A DNA stretch of 64,000 nt from assembly GCA_039519185.1 (NCBI GenBank), contig JAZGSX010000010.1, positions 2,232,001 through 2,296,000 on the forward strand, read 5' to 3'. The stretch is from Astragalus membranaceus (taxonomy: Eukaryota; Streptophyta; Magnoliopsida; Fabales; Fabaceae). This document shows, piece by piece, positions 51,225-62,762 of the stretch. The position numbers were made by a program, and so were the translations under genes. The notes below the pieces were generated by a model, which was not told where the DNA came from, did no database searches, and was given only the letters and a program-made list of their open reading frames with translations. Each line of letters opens with the position of its first letter. Within the stretch, counting starts at the first letter, position 1.

Positions 51225-53490
51225 TGTAACACCCTAAATATTTAATTAATTTATTTAATTAAGTATTTAGGAATTTATTTAATTTATTGGGTATAATTTA
51301 ATTAATTAAAATTATATTTAAATGGTGTAGGTGGTATTAGGGGAGGAGGGCGCCAATTAGCTAGACTTGGGCTTAAGTGGAAAGCCCAAGCCCATGATCC
51401 AAGATCATATGCGAAGGGGGCAAGCCAAATTGAGGTTAGGGTTTTTGTGAGCAATTGCGAAATGGAGAGGAGAGAAAGGAGAGGAGGAGGAGCGCCGTAG
51501 AGAGGGAGAGGGAGAAGAGAAGAGTCGCAAGTTTCAAGGAGAAAAGAGGAGGCGTAATCCGGTTGCCGTGGTTCCGTTCGTGATCATCTCTAGAGATCCT
51601 ATTCTTCTAATTCGAGGTAAGGGGAGTTCTATCGATTTCTATAATAATTTCTATGATAGATCCTAAGTAGTGATAGACTAGATGTAATTATGATTGTTAT
51701 AGTGCTTGCGAAATTCATGTCTTGATCGTTGCCATATGCGTGATTATGTGTTGATGCTTGCGAATTCATGCTTTGATTTTAGATATATGCGTAATGCTAT
51801 GTGGTGCTTGGGATGGGTGAAATTCGATATTTGATAGGTGGTGTTGGATGATTTTATACGTGATTATGAAAGATTGTAATATGGGTTGTGTTGGTCATGC
51901 GAAAAATTTTGAGAAAAATGATGTTTTGGGCTGAATTTGTGTAAAAATCTGGTGCTGGCAGTGTTCTGGGCGCCAAGGGCGCCTGTGCGCGTTGCAGTGT
52001 GCGTGGGTGGGCGTTGGGTGCCAGCGCTGGGCGCTGAGCGCCCGTGTGTGTTGCGTTGCGTGTTGCGCTTAGGCGCTGGGTGCCAGCGCTGGGCGCTGAG
52101 CGCCCGTGTGCGTGTGCTGTGTGTTGCGCCAAGGCGCTGGGCGCTAAGCGCTGAGCGCCCGGGTGTGTGCCTGCGTGTGTTGCTTCTTGCTAGGCGCTGG
52201 GCGCCAGGTGCCTGGGCGTTGGGTGCCCAGGGCGCCAGTTTTCAGGATGTTCCAAAATATTTTCGAAAACTGTTTTCGCCAAATCTTTTGACTCAGATAT
52301 CCGTTTTGAACGATTCAAAAAGCGTTGTGAAGCATTTTCAGTTGTCCATCTGTGTGTCCCATTTTTAAAAATAAAAACTTATTATCTCTGAAGGTTGCTG
52401 GGGCGCCCAAGTGGCTGTTCCCGGTGAACCGTTGCTGTGACAATGAAAGGATGTTCTGGGTGTCTTTAAAAATTCCCTTTTTGCGTACGACCGGTGGTTT
52501 TAACGAAGTAATGTCAAAAATAATGATTTTGACGATGATGCCCCTAGTGGCTAGTTAAAGGACTGTTTTGCCCTTAGTAGCTAATATTATTTATAATAAC
52601 GTGTAAATGACTGTTTTGCCCTTAGTGGCTAATATTATTTATAATGACGTGTAAATGACTGTTTTGCCCTTAGTGGCTATTATTATTTATAATGAAGTGT
52701 AAATGACGATGATGCCCTTGGGGGCTAGTAATTGACGTTTTTGCCCTCAGTGGCTATTGTTTGAGTTGGTGATATTTATGTGTAATTGACGATGAAACCC
52801 AGTGACGTTTAAGGCCCGAAAGGCTAAGTGATGTTAAGGTCAAAAAGGGCCAAGTGACGTTGTGTGTAAATTGTGAATTGACAGGTGCAGTGCTTCTTGT
52901 GAGCAAACTGGTAAGTGACGGGTCACATAGTTGACTATGATTTTGGGCATTTGTGTATTTGTGTGTTTGTGAGTGGTGCATGTCATAGTGTCTCATGCCC
53001 CATATGCATAAACCCAGTGACGTTTTGAGGCCCATGTGGCTAAGTGACGATGAGGCCTTAAGGGCTAAGCGACGTTTGTGAAAAGGTACCTCATGCATAT
53101 GCCCGCGAGTGGGTTGCATTTCATATGCCTACATGACATAGAGATGAGTTATTGTAGTGATGTGAATGATGATTGTGATGTGAATAATTTAGAGCTGTGA
53201 CTTGACTTATTATTTATCATATGTTTTATTATATGAATTGAATTGGACTCACCCTTCTGTTTGAATGTTACTCCCATGTGGTAACGTGCAGGTGATTGCG
53301 AGTGAAGGACTAGGTACCTTCACTAATTCGAGTCGAGTCGTCACGCTCTGATACGTAGCACTCAGGGGGGGGGGGGATGAACTTAATGTTACAATTGGCT
53401 TTGGTTGTTGTGTTTTGTTGACAATTTGGTTTTACTTTTAAAACTCTGATATTTTCCAATTGAATTAACGGGTAGAAAAGGGGTGTTACA
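51225..53490 (+). repeat. 5' LTR of N2
   Basis: TGTAACACCCTAAATATT to GGGGTGTTACA. TTGGGCTT/AAGCCCAAGCCCA (51366-51400), TAGGGTTT (51437-51444), purine-rich leader, donor GAG|GTAAGGGG (51616/51617), GGCGCC-type array (51965-52240), conserved TCTTTTGACTCAG block (52286), four diverged CTGTTTTGCCCTTAGTGGCTA units (52550-52770), CAG|GTGA (53291/53292), PBS complement (53345-53354), poly-G. A gap of about 200 bp near the end compared with the fragment at 2478-3298. Confidence 0.9.
53345..53354 (+). other. PBS-complementary motif in N2
   Basis: GCTCTGATAC pairs with 53497-53506. Confidence 0.72.
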
Positions 53491-53494
53491 TTAG

Positions 53495-53506
53495 TGGTAT
53501 CAGAGC
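53495..53506 (+). other. Primer-binding site of N2
   Basis: TGGTATCAGAGC, four bases after the LTR. Confidence 0.95.
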
Positions 53507-53603
53507 AGTTCGGTCTGTCCGGCCAAGTTGTCCAGTCGTAGTGTCAACTGACAACGGTGAGTTGTCAGTTTAACTGTTGTTTGTTTGTAGCAAGTGAGCT
53601 GAG

Positions 53604-53950
53604 AGGGCTGGGAGGATCGATGATGCTGCTGCTGTAGTTGGGCTGCTGCCGTAGTTGGGCTGCTGCTGTTGATTGGGCTGCTGCTGCTGTTGTTGGGATG
53701 CTGCTGTTTGTTGTAGGAGGTTATGTGTGGACTATCGTCAGTTGAATAAGGTAACTATCAAGAATAAGTATCCGCTTCCGAGGATCGACGATCTGAGGGA
53801 TCAGTTAGTGGGTGCCCGTGTTTTCAGCAAAATTGATTTGAGGTCCGGGTATCATCAGATTAAAGTAAAGGATGAAGATGTTCAGAAGACGGCGTTCAGG
53901 ACGAGGTATGGGCATTATGAATATTCAGTGATGCCGTTCGGTGTGACCAA
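53604..53950 (+). pseudogene. N2 gag-pol remnant, gag start fused to RT
   Basis: The gag start codon position reads AGG instead of ATG (53604-53606). A GCTGCTGCTG/TTGGGCTGCTGC repeat expansion follows (53622-53710) with stops. The sequence then joins RT: RLCVDYRQLNKVTIKNKYPLPR, FSKIDLRSGYHQIKVKDEDVQKTAFRTRYGHYEYSVMPFGVTN, interrupted by N3 at 53951. All of capsid, nucleocapsid and protease is missing. Confidence 0.9.
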
Positions 53951-54395
53951 TGTAACACCCCGAAATTAATTAAATAGTTATTTAGTATTTAGTCAATTAA
54001 ATTAAATAGAAGTTGGTGATAGAAATAATAATAATAATAATAATAATATTGGGTGGTTTTAGTTATTAATATATTATTTTATTTATCTGAAGGGAGTGGT
54101 GTTGGTACTTCGGAGGTGTTATGATTGGCCCAGTGCGCCAAGCCCAAGCCCGTAGACTTGAGCTGCTAGGTGCTAGGTTAGTGAAGTGGCGCCTCATTTG
54201 TGAAAAAAGAAAAGAAAGCGTGAGTTGAGAGAAGAGAAAGGAGAGAGCGTGAGAAGAGAAAAAAAGAAAAGAGAAGAACGGCACTAAGGGAGAAGAAAGA
54301 AGAAGAGAAGGGCGCGACTTCCATAGGAGAGGAGAGGAGCTCAGTTGCTGTGGTTACTCGGTGTGCACGTGGAGGGGTCTCTGTCTTCGGTGAAA

Positions 54396-54410
54396 CTAAG
54401 GTAAGGGTGG
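54396..54410 (+). promoter_or_regulatory. Putative 5' splice donor in N3 LTR
   Basis: ACTAAG|GTAAGGGTG, near-consensus. With TTTACAG at 56876-56882 it would define a 2,482-base intron inside the LTR. Confidence 0.5.
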
Positions 54411-54616
54411 GTCTTGCCTTATAATAGGGAGCATAATGGGATGTATGTAGGGGTTAGGTCCTACGTCCCGTTTAAATTGATTTTTATGTTGTTTATGATA
54501 TATGAGTATGTTGTTGTTCAATTGTTGCTCATTGTGAAGATATGCGAATTATTGCTCTGTATGATGAATTTCAAATTGCGTACTAAGTGCTCGAATAAAT
54601 GTATAAATGATGATGT

Positions 54617-55732
54617 TGGGCTGAATTCATTGAGTTTGGAGTAATTTTGTGGTGTTTGAAATAGTTGATGATGATTGAGCACTTGGTACTCATGTGTTGT
54701 TGTTGGTGAATTTGATGTTTTGGGTGTTATAGGCGCATAAGGCGCCATTGTGGTATTTTTAGTGTTGCTGGAAATTGTTGTCTAGGTGTGGAATTAGGCG
54801 CCCTTGAGTGGGGTGCCCCGCGCCAAGTATTGACGTTGTCGGAATTTTGGTCATGGAAGTAGGCGCCCTTGTGCTAGGCGCCCCGTGCCACATTATTGTG
54901 TTTTGGCTAAGTGTATTTTGTGTTGTGTTGGTGTGCCATGTGCTAGGTGCATCTTATGATATGTTTGTGTGCCAAGTGCCAAGTTAGTGTGTGTTGGTGA
55001 TGCTTTGGTGTGGGTGTGTGTATAGGCGCCTAGGGTGCCATGGTGATGGTGATGATGGTTGTCCATATGGTTTTGGTGATTTCAAATAAAATTGATTTTT
55101 TGGGTGAGTGAGGATTTTAGATGGTGGAAAAGAAATATAATTTTGATGTTTTAAAATTGAGAAAAATTGATGTTTGGGCTGAATTCATTGAGTTTGGAGT
55201 AATTTTGTGGTGTTTGAAATAGTTGATGATGATTGAGCACTTGGTACTCATGTGTTGTTGTTGGTGAATTTGATGTTTTGGGTGTTATAGGCGCATAAGG
55301 CGCCATTGTGGTATTTTTAGTGTTGCTGGAAATTGTTGTCTAGGTGCGGAATTAGGCGCCCTTGAGTGGGGTGCCCCGCGCCAAGTATTGACGTTGTCGG
55401 AATTTTGGTCATGGAAGTAGGCGCCCTTGTGCTAGGCGCCCCGTGCCACATTATTGTGTTTTGGCTAAGTGTATTTTGTGTTGTGTTGGTGTGCCATGTG
55501 CTAGGTGCATCTTATGATATGTTTGTGTGCCAAGTGCCAAGTTAGTGTGTGTTGGTGATGCTTTGGTGTGGCTGTGTGTATAGGCGCCTAGGGTGCCATG
55601 GTGATGGTGATGATGGTTGTCCATATGGTTTCGGTGATTTCAAATAAAATTGATTTTTTGGGTGAGTGAGGATTTTAGATGGTGGAAAAGAAATATAATT
55701 TTGATGTTTTAAAATTGAGAAAAATTGATGTT
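54617..55732 (+). repeat. 558-bp tandem duplication inside N3 LTR
   Basis: TTGGGCTGAATTCATTGAG at about 54617 and again 558 bases later. I count three differences between the units (AGGTGTGG/AGGTGCGG, GTGGGTGT/GTGGCTGT, GTTTTGG/GTTTCGG), so it is recent. It includes GGCGCC motifs. Confidence 0.93.
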
Positions 55733-56865
55733 TGGGCTGAATTTGTGTAAAAATCTGGTTCTGGCAGTGTGCTGGGCGCCAAGGGCACTGTGTGTGTGGC
55801 TGGGCAAGTGTGGCGCGCGCCTGGGCGCTGGGCGCCTGCTGTGCGTGCGCTGTGTTGCACGTTGGGCGCTGGGCGCCTGCTTGCGTGCGTGTGTGTGTGT
55901 GGCGCGCTCCTGGGCGCTGGGCGCCTGTTGTGCGCGCGGATGCGCTGTGTTGCGCGCTGGGCGCCAGTGTGCGTGTTGCCTGGGCGCTGGGCGCCTAAGG
56001 CGCCAGTTTCCAGCAGTGTTGCCTAATTTTTCCTAAATTTGTTTTTAACGTAACTTTTGACTCGGGTGTCCGTTTTAGGTGTTTCAAAGTGCGTTACGAA
56101 GCTCATTTAATTGTCTATCTGGTTGTCCAGGCCAAAATCAAAAATTAATATTTTTCCCCCGTCGTTTTCTGAAAGTCCCAAGTGACTGTGTACTAGTTGT
56201 TGTTTGGATTGGAAATCGCTACTGTCACTTTTTAAATAAAATGTTGGTGTTCGTCATGAGACTAAGGTACTGTTCCTTGTAATTTTAAATGGTGTTGTCA
56301 CGGTGAAAGTAATGTGCTGTGTAACAGTGTGGTATGCAAATATATATATATGGCGTATATTATTATTGGTGAATGGGGTATGTGATCCTCTTTTGGGTGT
56401 GGGTGAATAAACCAACTGTCGGTGAATATGCTATGGCATACTTTTATTTGGTGATTCTGGTGTGTGATGCATTGTCATGGTGTCGCATAATCATATGCAT
56501 GATCTTTGGTGAATAGGCTTCGGCCTCGGGCTTCGGCCTTATTATAAATTTTGGTGAATGCCCTCAAGGCTCATTTTTGGTGAATGGATCCACATGCATA
56601 TGCCCAGTGGAGTTTTGGGTTGCATCTCATACATTAAACATACAGTTGGCGAATGTTTTGGTGATTATTTATTTGGTGATTGTTTGGTGATTACTTTTAT
56701 TTGGTGATTGTTTGGTGAATATTTAGTTGGTGATGAATTGGTGATAAATTTCGATTGACTGAACTGGTGATTAAAGTGAATATTGCTGTGATTGATGTAG
56801 TCCTGTATCCGTACATACTACTCCTTATGTACTTTATTATAGGGTTTGAGACTCACCCCTTTTGT

Positions 56866-56886
56866 TGATTTTTACTTTACAGGTAA
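56866..56886 (+). promoter_or_regulatory. Putative acceptor/donor (TTTACAG|GTAA) in N3 LTR
   Basis: A T-rich tract followed by TTTACAG|GTAACC is the best acceptor-like match in the window. The PBS complement lies 47 bases downstream. Confidence 0.48.
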
Positions 56887-56929
56887 CCGTACTTGAAGGC
56901 TTTGACCTTCATTCCCTTGAGTTCGAGTC

Positions 56930-56939
56930 GCTCTGATAC
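56930..56939 (+). other. PBS-complementary motif in N3
   Basis: GCTCTGATAC pairs with 57183-57192. Confidence 0.72.
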
Positions 56940-57180
56940 GTAGCACCTGGGGGGCGTCTTATTAGATAGTGATTTTGTCTTGTACGACTTGTTGGATTTT
57001 ATTTTAACGTTGTAACCGTATTTTTGAGTAATGGCCACCCATGATGCCACGTAATGATTTTAATTTAAGTTAAACAATTGACGTGTTTTTGAAGTAAATG
57101 TAGCATTTCGTTTCAAAAAAATAATTTGTGCACTCTGATAATTGTTATAAATGAAAGGGGTAGAAACGGGTGTTACATAG

Positions 57181-57192
57181 TGGTATCAGAGC
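57181..57192 (+). other. Primer-binding site of N3
   Basis: TGGTATCAGAGC, three bases after the LTR. Confidence 0.95.
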
Positions 57193-57287
57193 AGTTCGGT
57201 CTGTCCGGCCGGTAGTCGAGTCGTCGTGTTGAGTAACATCGAGTTTGTTACTCGTTTCTGAATTCTGTTTTCTGTTGCAGTGCTAGA

Positions 57288-58049
57288 ATGGCCAGACGGG
57301 ACGATGCTGCACTTGCTGCTGCCTTGCAGGCTATAGCCGGGGTGATGGGTAATATACCCGGTGTTGTTAATGAAGGGACGCGCAATTTGGCTACATTCCA
57401 GAGAGAGAACCCACCCACCTTTAAGGGTCGGTACAACCCGGATGGAGCGTTGTCATGGCTGAAGGAGATAGAGCGGGTCTTTCGTGTCATGGAGTGTACT
57501 CCAGCTCAGAAAGTGAAGTTTGGGACTCATATGTTAACGGAGGAAGCTGAAGACTGGTGGATGGGAATGTTGCGAAGGTTGAGAGATACTGGTGAGGAAG
57601 TGACTTGGGAGGTTTTCACAAGAGAGTTCCAGAGGAAGTACTATCCTGAGGATGTGCGAGCCAAGAAAGAAGTGGAGTTTTTAGAGCTGAAGCAGGGAGA
57701 CAGGACTGTGGCTGATTATGCCGCCAAGTTTGAGGAGCTGGCCCAATTTTGTCCTTATTATGCTAACGATGCCAATTCTGAATTTTCAAAATGTGTCAAG
57801 TTCGAGAGTGGTCTACGTCCTGATATAAAGAAAGCAATTGGATATCAAGAGGTTCGGGTCTTCGCTAGATTGGTTGATAAGTGTAGGATCTATGAGGAAG
57901 ACAGTTCTGCTGCTTACAAGGCTGTGAAGGAGAAGAGAAATTCTCAGTTTAGGGGGAAGCCCTATGATGTTTTAGGTGGTAAGGGCAAGGGAGAGGAGAG
58001 TTCGGGCTGGAAGCCAAGTGGGGGAGACGCTACTGCGGGCATTGTGTGT
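57288..58049 (+). pseudogene. N3 gag, interrupted by N4
   Basis: 254 codons open from the ATG after TTGCAG|TGCTAGA. The N-terminus (to about residue 43) is almost base-for-base that of A. The rest (TFKGRYNPDGALSWLKEIERVF, YYPEDVRAKKEVEFLELKQGDR, CPYYANDANSEFSKCVKFESGLRPDIKKAIGYQ) follows F. The insertion falls just where the first zinc knuckle should begin (GIVC). No stop or frameshift before the insertion, so the gene was probably intact when N4 landed. Confidence 0.93.
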
Positions 58050-58368
58050 TGTAACACCCCTTTTCTAATAACCTACTATTTAATAAAATCAGAGTTTCTC
58101 TTTTTTTTTTGTTTTTTTTGAAAACATTTTAAGCGAGTGCTACACTTACTCCATTAAAATCAAAAACTTCAACTTTCATAGTTCAATTAGAACCACAAGA
58201 TACATAGCACCATAACAAGAAAAACCGTTTAGTTCACATCAACTAAATACAGTCACTACCAGCAGCGGAATAATAATTAAGTTCTAAATCAAAACCAATA
58301 CATCACCAAAAATGGTCTAACAGTATAAAGACAATAACAATTAAGCATAAGACGCCCCCCGGTGCTAC

Positions 58369-58378
58369 GTATCAGAGC
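58369..58378 (-). other. PBS-complementary motif in N4
   Basis: Minus GCTCTGATAC then GTAGCACCGGGGGG. Confidence 0.68.
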
Positions 58379-58677
58379 ATGACACTTCCTACCAAAACGA
58401 AGGTATAAAGGTAACCTTCACTCGTTATTACCTGCACGTTGCCGACATAAGAAGCAACATAAAAGCAGTAGGGTGAGTCTCTTTTCATAATTAATAACAT
58501 ATGGGAATAAGCATTGCATAGGAAAAGGGAACCAGACACACCAATTCACAACAAGGCAATGACCATATCACAGTTACATTCACCAAACAACAATGCAACA
58601 GGTATGGTTATGCATGAAATGCAACCCAAACTCCACGGGCACATGCATGTCGGATCCGTCACCAAATACAAATAGGC

Positions 58678-58800
58678 CGTAGCCTCTGCTCACCAAATAA
58701 AACTAGGCCGAAGCCTCTGCTCACCAAATAAAACTAGGCCGAAGCCTCTGCTCACCAAATAAAACTAGGCCGAAGCCTCTGCTCACCAATAATGCACATG
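58678..58800. repeat. 31-bp tandem repeat in N4 LTR
   Basis: CTCTGCTCACC at 58684, 58715, 58746 and 58777. Single, more diverged relatives occur in A's LTR. Confidence 0.9.
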
Positions 58801-59239
58801 TTTCATGAGATGCTATGGAAATGCATCACAACACACCACAATTCAATCAATTCACCATTTAATTCAACTCACCATTTTATTTACATTCTCACCATTGTAT
58901 TAATCAGCTCACCAATTAAAATTAGGCCGAAGCCTCTGCTCACCAATCACACCATAATACACCCACCAACTCAACCCACCACTCACACCAACACCAATTT
59001 CAATTAGGCCAATTTAGGATTTGACGCGACATAGGGAAAGTGAATAAAAATTGAAATTAGACACCTTGAACAACTTCAGTCCAGAACCACCAGTAAAATA
59101 ACCCATTTTTACATAAAACCAGAATATTTGGATAGACACCGAAATTAGCTTCGAAACGCACTTTGAACCGTTAAATTTGGATAACCGAGTCAAAAGTTAC
59201 ATTAAAAACAAGTTTGGAAAAATTTAGGCAACATCCTGA

Positions 59240-59490
59240 TTTTGGCGCCCAGCAAAAACTGGCGCAGGGCGCCTAGCGCCCAGGCACTGGCGCAGGGAAA
59301 ACTGGCGCAGAGCGCCTAGCAAAAACTGGCGCAGGGCGCCTAGCGCCCAGACACAGGCGCAGGAAACTGGCGCAGAGCGCCTAGCAAAACTGGCGCAGGG
59401 CGCCTAGCGCCCAGACACAGGCGCAGGAAACTGGCGCAGAGCGCCTAGCAAAACTGGCGCAGGAACACGGCGCCCATGCATAGGGCGCCT
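59240..59490. repeat. 64-bp GGCGCA/GGCGCC repeat in N4 LTR
   Basis: TAGCGCCCAGACACAGGCGC at 59341 and 59405 with flanking partial units. Confidence 0.85.
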
Positions 59491-59785
59491 TGGCAAAACA
59501 CGCATGGAAACTCATTTTACTTAGAAATTGATTTTGCACGAGCCAAATACTCAGAATATGAGAACCCAACAAAAATTTTGGCAAAAAGTGACACGCATTT
59601 TTGGCGCCCATGCACTAGGCGCCTAAGGCCAGGACAGACCACAACTCCTATGACTCCAAAAATTGTTTTGCACGAGCCATTTAACTTGGACATGAAAACC
59701 CAGTATCAATTTTCGCAAAATAAGCAACAGAAAATGGGGACCCTTGGCGCCCATGGCACAAGGCGCCTAGCGCCAAAACTGGCAG

Positions 59786-59970
59786 CACAGTGACACAGAA
59801 ACAGCAACACAGTGGCAACAGAAACAGCAACACAGTGGCAACAGAAACAGCACACAGTGGCAACACAAACAGCAACACAGTGGCAACGCAGACAGCAACA
59901 CAGTGGCAACACAGACAGCAACACAGTGGCAACACAAACAGCAACACAGTGGCAACACAGTGGCTGAATT
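59786..59970. repeat. 23-bp tandem repeat in N4 LTR
   Basis: CAGCAACACAGTGGCAAC recurs about seven times at 22-23-bp steps (59811 to 59948). Confidence 0.9.
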
Positions 59971-60787
59971 TCCAGCAACACACACACTCCTAGGGCGCCT
60001 AAGGCTCCATAAATTTTCGAGTTCCTCTCAACCAAAATTCACCAAATTAAATCACCAATACCATCTATCAATACAAACACTAACCAACACATTTACCACC
60101 AAAAATTCATTCGATCATAATATCGAACCCCTAGCATGCATATGGCGCAACATAGCCATTTCAACACCAATTAAGCACATTCTTGCACAATTCAATTTCA
60201 GCATAACAACAACATTATAATACGCAATTCATTCAATATAATCACTCTAAAACCTAACCCTACACAATACTCATCACATACACTATTAAAAAACGAAAAG
60301 AAGAGCCCCCTAACCTCTTAGAATTCGCACCACCAAGCAAAACTCCAAGGAATTGCAAGACACCTACAAGCCTCCTCTTCCTCCTTGAGTAATTCGCCCT
60401 TCTCCTCCTTCTCCTTCACTATTCGCGACCTCTCCTCTCACTTCTCCTTTTCTTTTCTTTTTTACGTTTTCTTTTTTTTTCTTCTCTTCTCTCCTCTCTT
60501 CGAATTCTTTTCTTTCTTTTTGGACCAATGAGACACTTGTCTCCAACCCTTACTAATTCGCCTAGGCCTAAGTCAATGGGCTTGGGCTTGGGCCAATCCT
60601 AACATCCGGAATTACCATCACCACTCCCTTCAAATTAAATAATTATTTCCAACCCAACTAAGGCTCACATATAATAACACCTATAATTATTTTATTAAGT
60701 AATAAATAATAATTATATTATTATTTCTACCCCTCAATTTCATTTAATTAATTAAATAAATTAATCTATTATTTTTGGGGCATTACA

Positions 60788-60803
60788 ACTCTCCCCCACT
60801 TAA
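60788..60803 (-). other. Polypurine tract of N4
   Basis: Minus AAGTGGGGGAGAGT, followed (minus, upstream) by the TTTCGAGGACGAAATT block found at pol ends here. Confidence 0.88.
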
Positions 60804-62762
60804 AGGAATTTCGTCCTCGAAATTTACCTGCCACGCCAACACTCTCCCTCTAAGGCCACCTAGACAACTAGGGCAATCTATATGCTGATTACTATTGCTT
60901 TGATTACCGGCGGTAAGTGCTTGGGCGGCCGTCCCTCCTACTTGTTCAGCCAGGTAACTTCAAGCAGTAATAATCAGACTCACTCTCTACTCCGCTGCGC
61001 TACTCTGATAAACTAGCTCGCATTCTACCTCACTCATCTACCCTTAAGGATAACAAAACACATCAATCATCACAGCATCATAACGAAACTCACCGGGCGC
61101 ATAACAGTCGTACCACAAGCCTCATAATTTAGCAACATGACAACAACATCAACGAACAACTTTGCCACTTAGGCGACATCAACAACGACAAACCAACAGC
61201 AAAGCAAAATCATCAACAACAATATAACTTGGGCCATTCGGCGGTACCCAAGACAACACCTAAACATCAACATTATTAACGAGGCAACCACAAGCAACAA
61301 CAAAGCAACAATGCGGAGACAACTCCGGGACCAACAATCCTATAATCAATACACATCAACAACTTCAGGCACCAAAGCGCCGACACGGCAACAACGACTT
61401 GGGGCACTAAGCCACCGACGACACAACAACAACTTGGGCTCTAAGCTACCGACAACACAACAACAACTTGGGCTCTAAGCCACCGACAACACAACAACAA
61501 TTTAACTCGACCGACACGCCTAAAATCAACGACACCAGAAACAGTCAATTTTGCCTTGAAATTAGAATATTAAGTTAGGCCTCTGAATGAGCTTTCCAAA
61601 ACATTTTAGTTTACTCAAATCGGACCCCTAGGTCAAAAGATATTGCAAAAACATTTTTCCGTTACAATGACAGCATAAACCAAGCGACGCAGGAAATTCC
61701 AGCACTCACACATAAACTTCAACAATTTATTTACCCTATCAAACGACATCGGAATTTAGCAAACAACCCCTCTACGGAAAACTTACGGAGTCTAGTTTCT
61801 GGCTATATTTTTAGAATTTCAAAATGACGAGTCGAATAGCACAGTTTTCACAAACAAGGCAGCTGGTCCAGAAAATGGGGCAGCGACTGTGTCCAAAGTT
61901 GTGACTCTTCTACAATGCACAAAACAAACCCAAATAACACGAAACTTCAGCCTAAACAGTAAATAATTTTGTCTAGTTTTCAAAGAAATTGGATTCATTC
62001 GAAAAGGACTTCATTTGAAAACATCACAATCAAAACACTGACTCTATGTCCAGACGGTCCTCAGAATTTTATCCTAACTTGCGAAGCCCATAACTGGAGC
62101 TATACTACTCCAAATGCGACCAAACCAAAACCAAAATGACAAGCATTCAGTCCAGTTTCTAAAATTGTAAGTTATATGATTTATCAACCAGTAAAACAAT
62201 CCCAGTTTAGCCGAAAGTCAAACAATACATAGAGCACACAAGGTTTTTTTTTTTTAAAATCGACACAACAACAAATCATTACTCTTTTCCAAATAAAACC
62301 AACTAGAAAAATCATTCTCCAATCCAACCAAAACATCACCTCCATACTTCCTCATTTAAAACCCTAAGTCAAAATAATTTATTTCCTTTGATCAACACCC
62401 ATGTTCATTCATTAAAAAATAGACATCATAACTAATTTTAGTATCCAACCGTAAAATCGTCCATTAGACATTTCAAAAACAATTTCAGAAATCATTTTAT
62501 TTTTCAGATCTCAAAACCACATAACACGACTCAGGAAGTAACGACCAAAAATTTTCATAAAATCCAAGCGTACAATGTCAAACTCCAAGTAGCATGGAAC
62601 TTGCAAAACAATTCATGAAGACCCTAAACTTACAACACTGCCTGTCAAAACAATCAGGGACAACACCCAAAAATAAACAACTAACGCGAAAGATGTCATA
62701 ATTGTTTTTGATACAACTAAGAAAACAGAGTAAATGTAGTATGAAAAAACTGGTAGGATTAT
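60804..62762 (-). other. N4 interior or other LTR-like sequence, noncoding
   Basis: No pol or gag is recognisable. 61390-61500 holds three copies of an ACTTGGGCTCTAAGCCACCG repeat. 61545-61660 matches the conserved LTR block (TTAGGCCTCTGAATGAGC...CCTAGGTCAAAAGATATTGC) seen in G at 47270-47350. 62040-62180 resembles the G duplication. So part of this looks like a third-family, minus-oriented LTR without visible termini, perhaps joined to N4 by a deletion or carried by it. I cannot place the borders. Confidence 0.5.

Larger units (their letters stand above)
51225..53950 (+). mobile_element. Element N2: plus-strand, 5' LTR and short interior visible
   Basis: 5' LTR 51225-53490 (2,266 bp), PBS, and about 450 bp of interior until N3 begins. 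Inserted in the RT gene of N1. The left flank CTGTG is the expected target duplication; its partner is beyond the window. Confidence 0.88.
53951..57177 (+). repeat. 5' LTR of N3
   Basis: TGTAACACCCCGAAATTAAT to GGGTGTTACA. GGCCCA and AAGCCCAAGCCC (54128-54152), purine-rich leader (54205-54340), donor AAG|GTAAGGGTGG (54400/54401), tandem duplication, GGCGC-rich segment (55770-56005), conserved ACTTTTGACTCGGG block (56053), acceptor/donor-like TTTTTACTTTACAG|GTAA (56882/56883), PBS complement (56930-56939), short poly-G. A small TAA/AAT microsatellite lies at 54023-54050. Confidence 0.92.
53951..58049 (+). mobile_element. Element N3: plus-strand, 5' LTR and gag visible
   Basis: 5' LTR 53951-57177 (3,227 bp, lengthened by a 558-bp tandem duplication), PBS 57181-57192, and an open gag cut by N4 at 58050. 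Inserted in the RT remnant of N2 (left flank ACCAA). Confidence 0.9.
58050..60787 (-). repeat. 3' LTR of N4
   Basis: 2,738 bp, TGTAACACCCC to GGGGCATTACA. Related to A's LTR (GCCGAAGCCTCTGCTCACC is the reverse of A's repeat). Minus: TGGGCTTGGGCTTGGGCC (60576-60593), purine-rich leader, donor AGAG|GTTAGGGG (60314/60315), conserved ACTTTTGACTCGG block (59190-59203), CAG|GTAA (58431/58432), PBS complement (58369-58378). Confidence 0.93.
58050..62762 (-). mobile_element. Element N4: minus-strand, 3' LTR and noncoding interior visible
   Basis: 3' LTR 58050-60787, polypurine tract, then about 2 kb without recognisable pol, interrupted by N5 at 62763. Inserted in N3 gag (left flank TGTGT). The 5' LTR is expected beyond the window. 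Confidence 0.82.
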
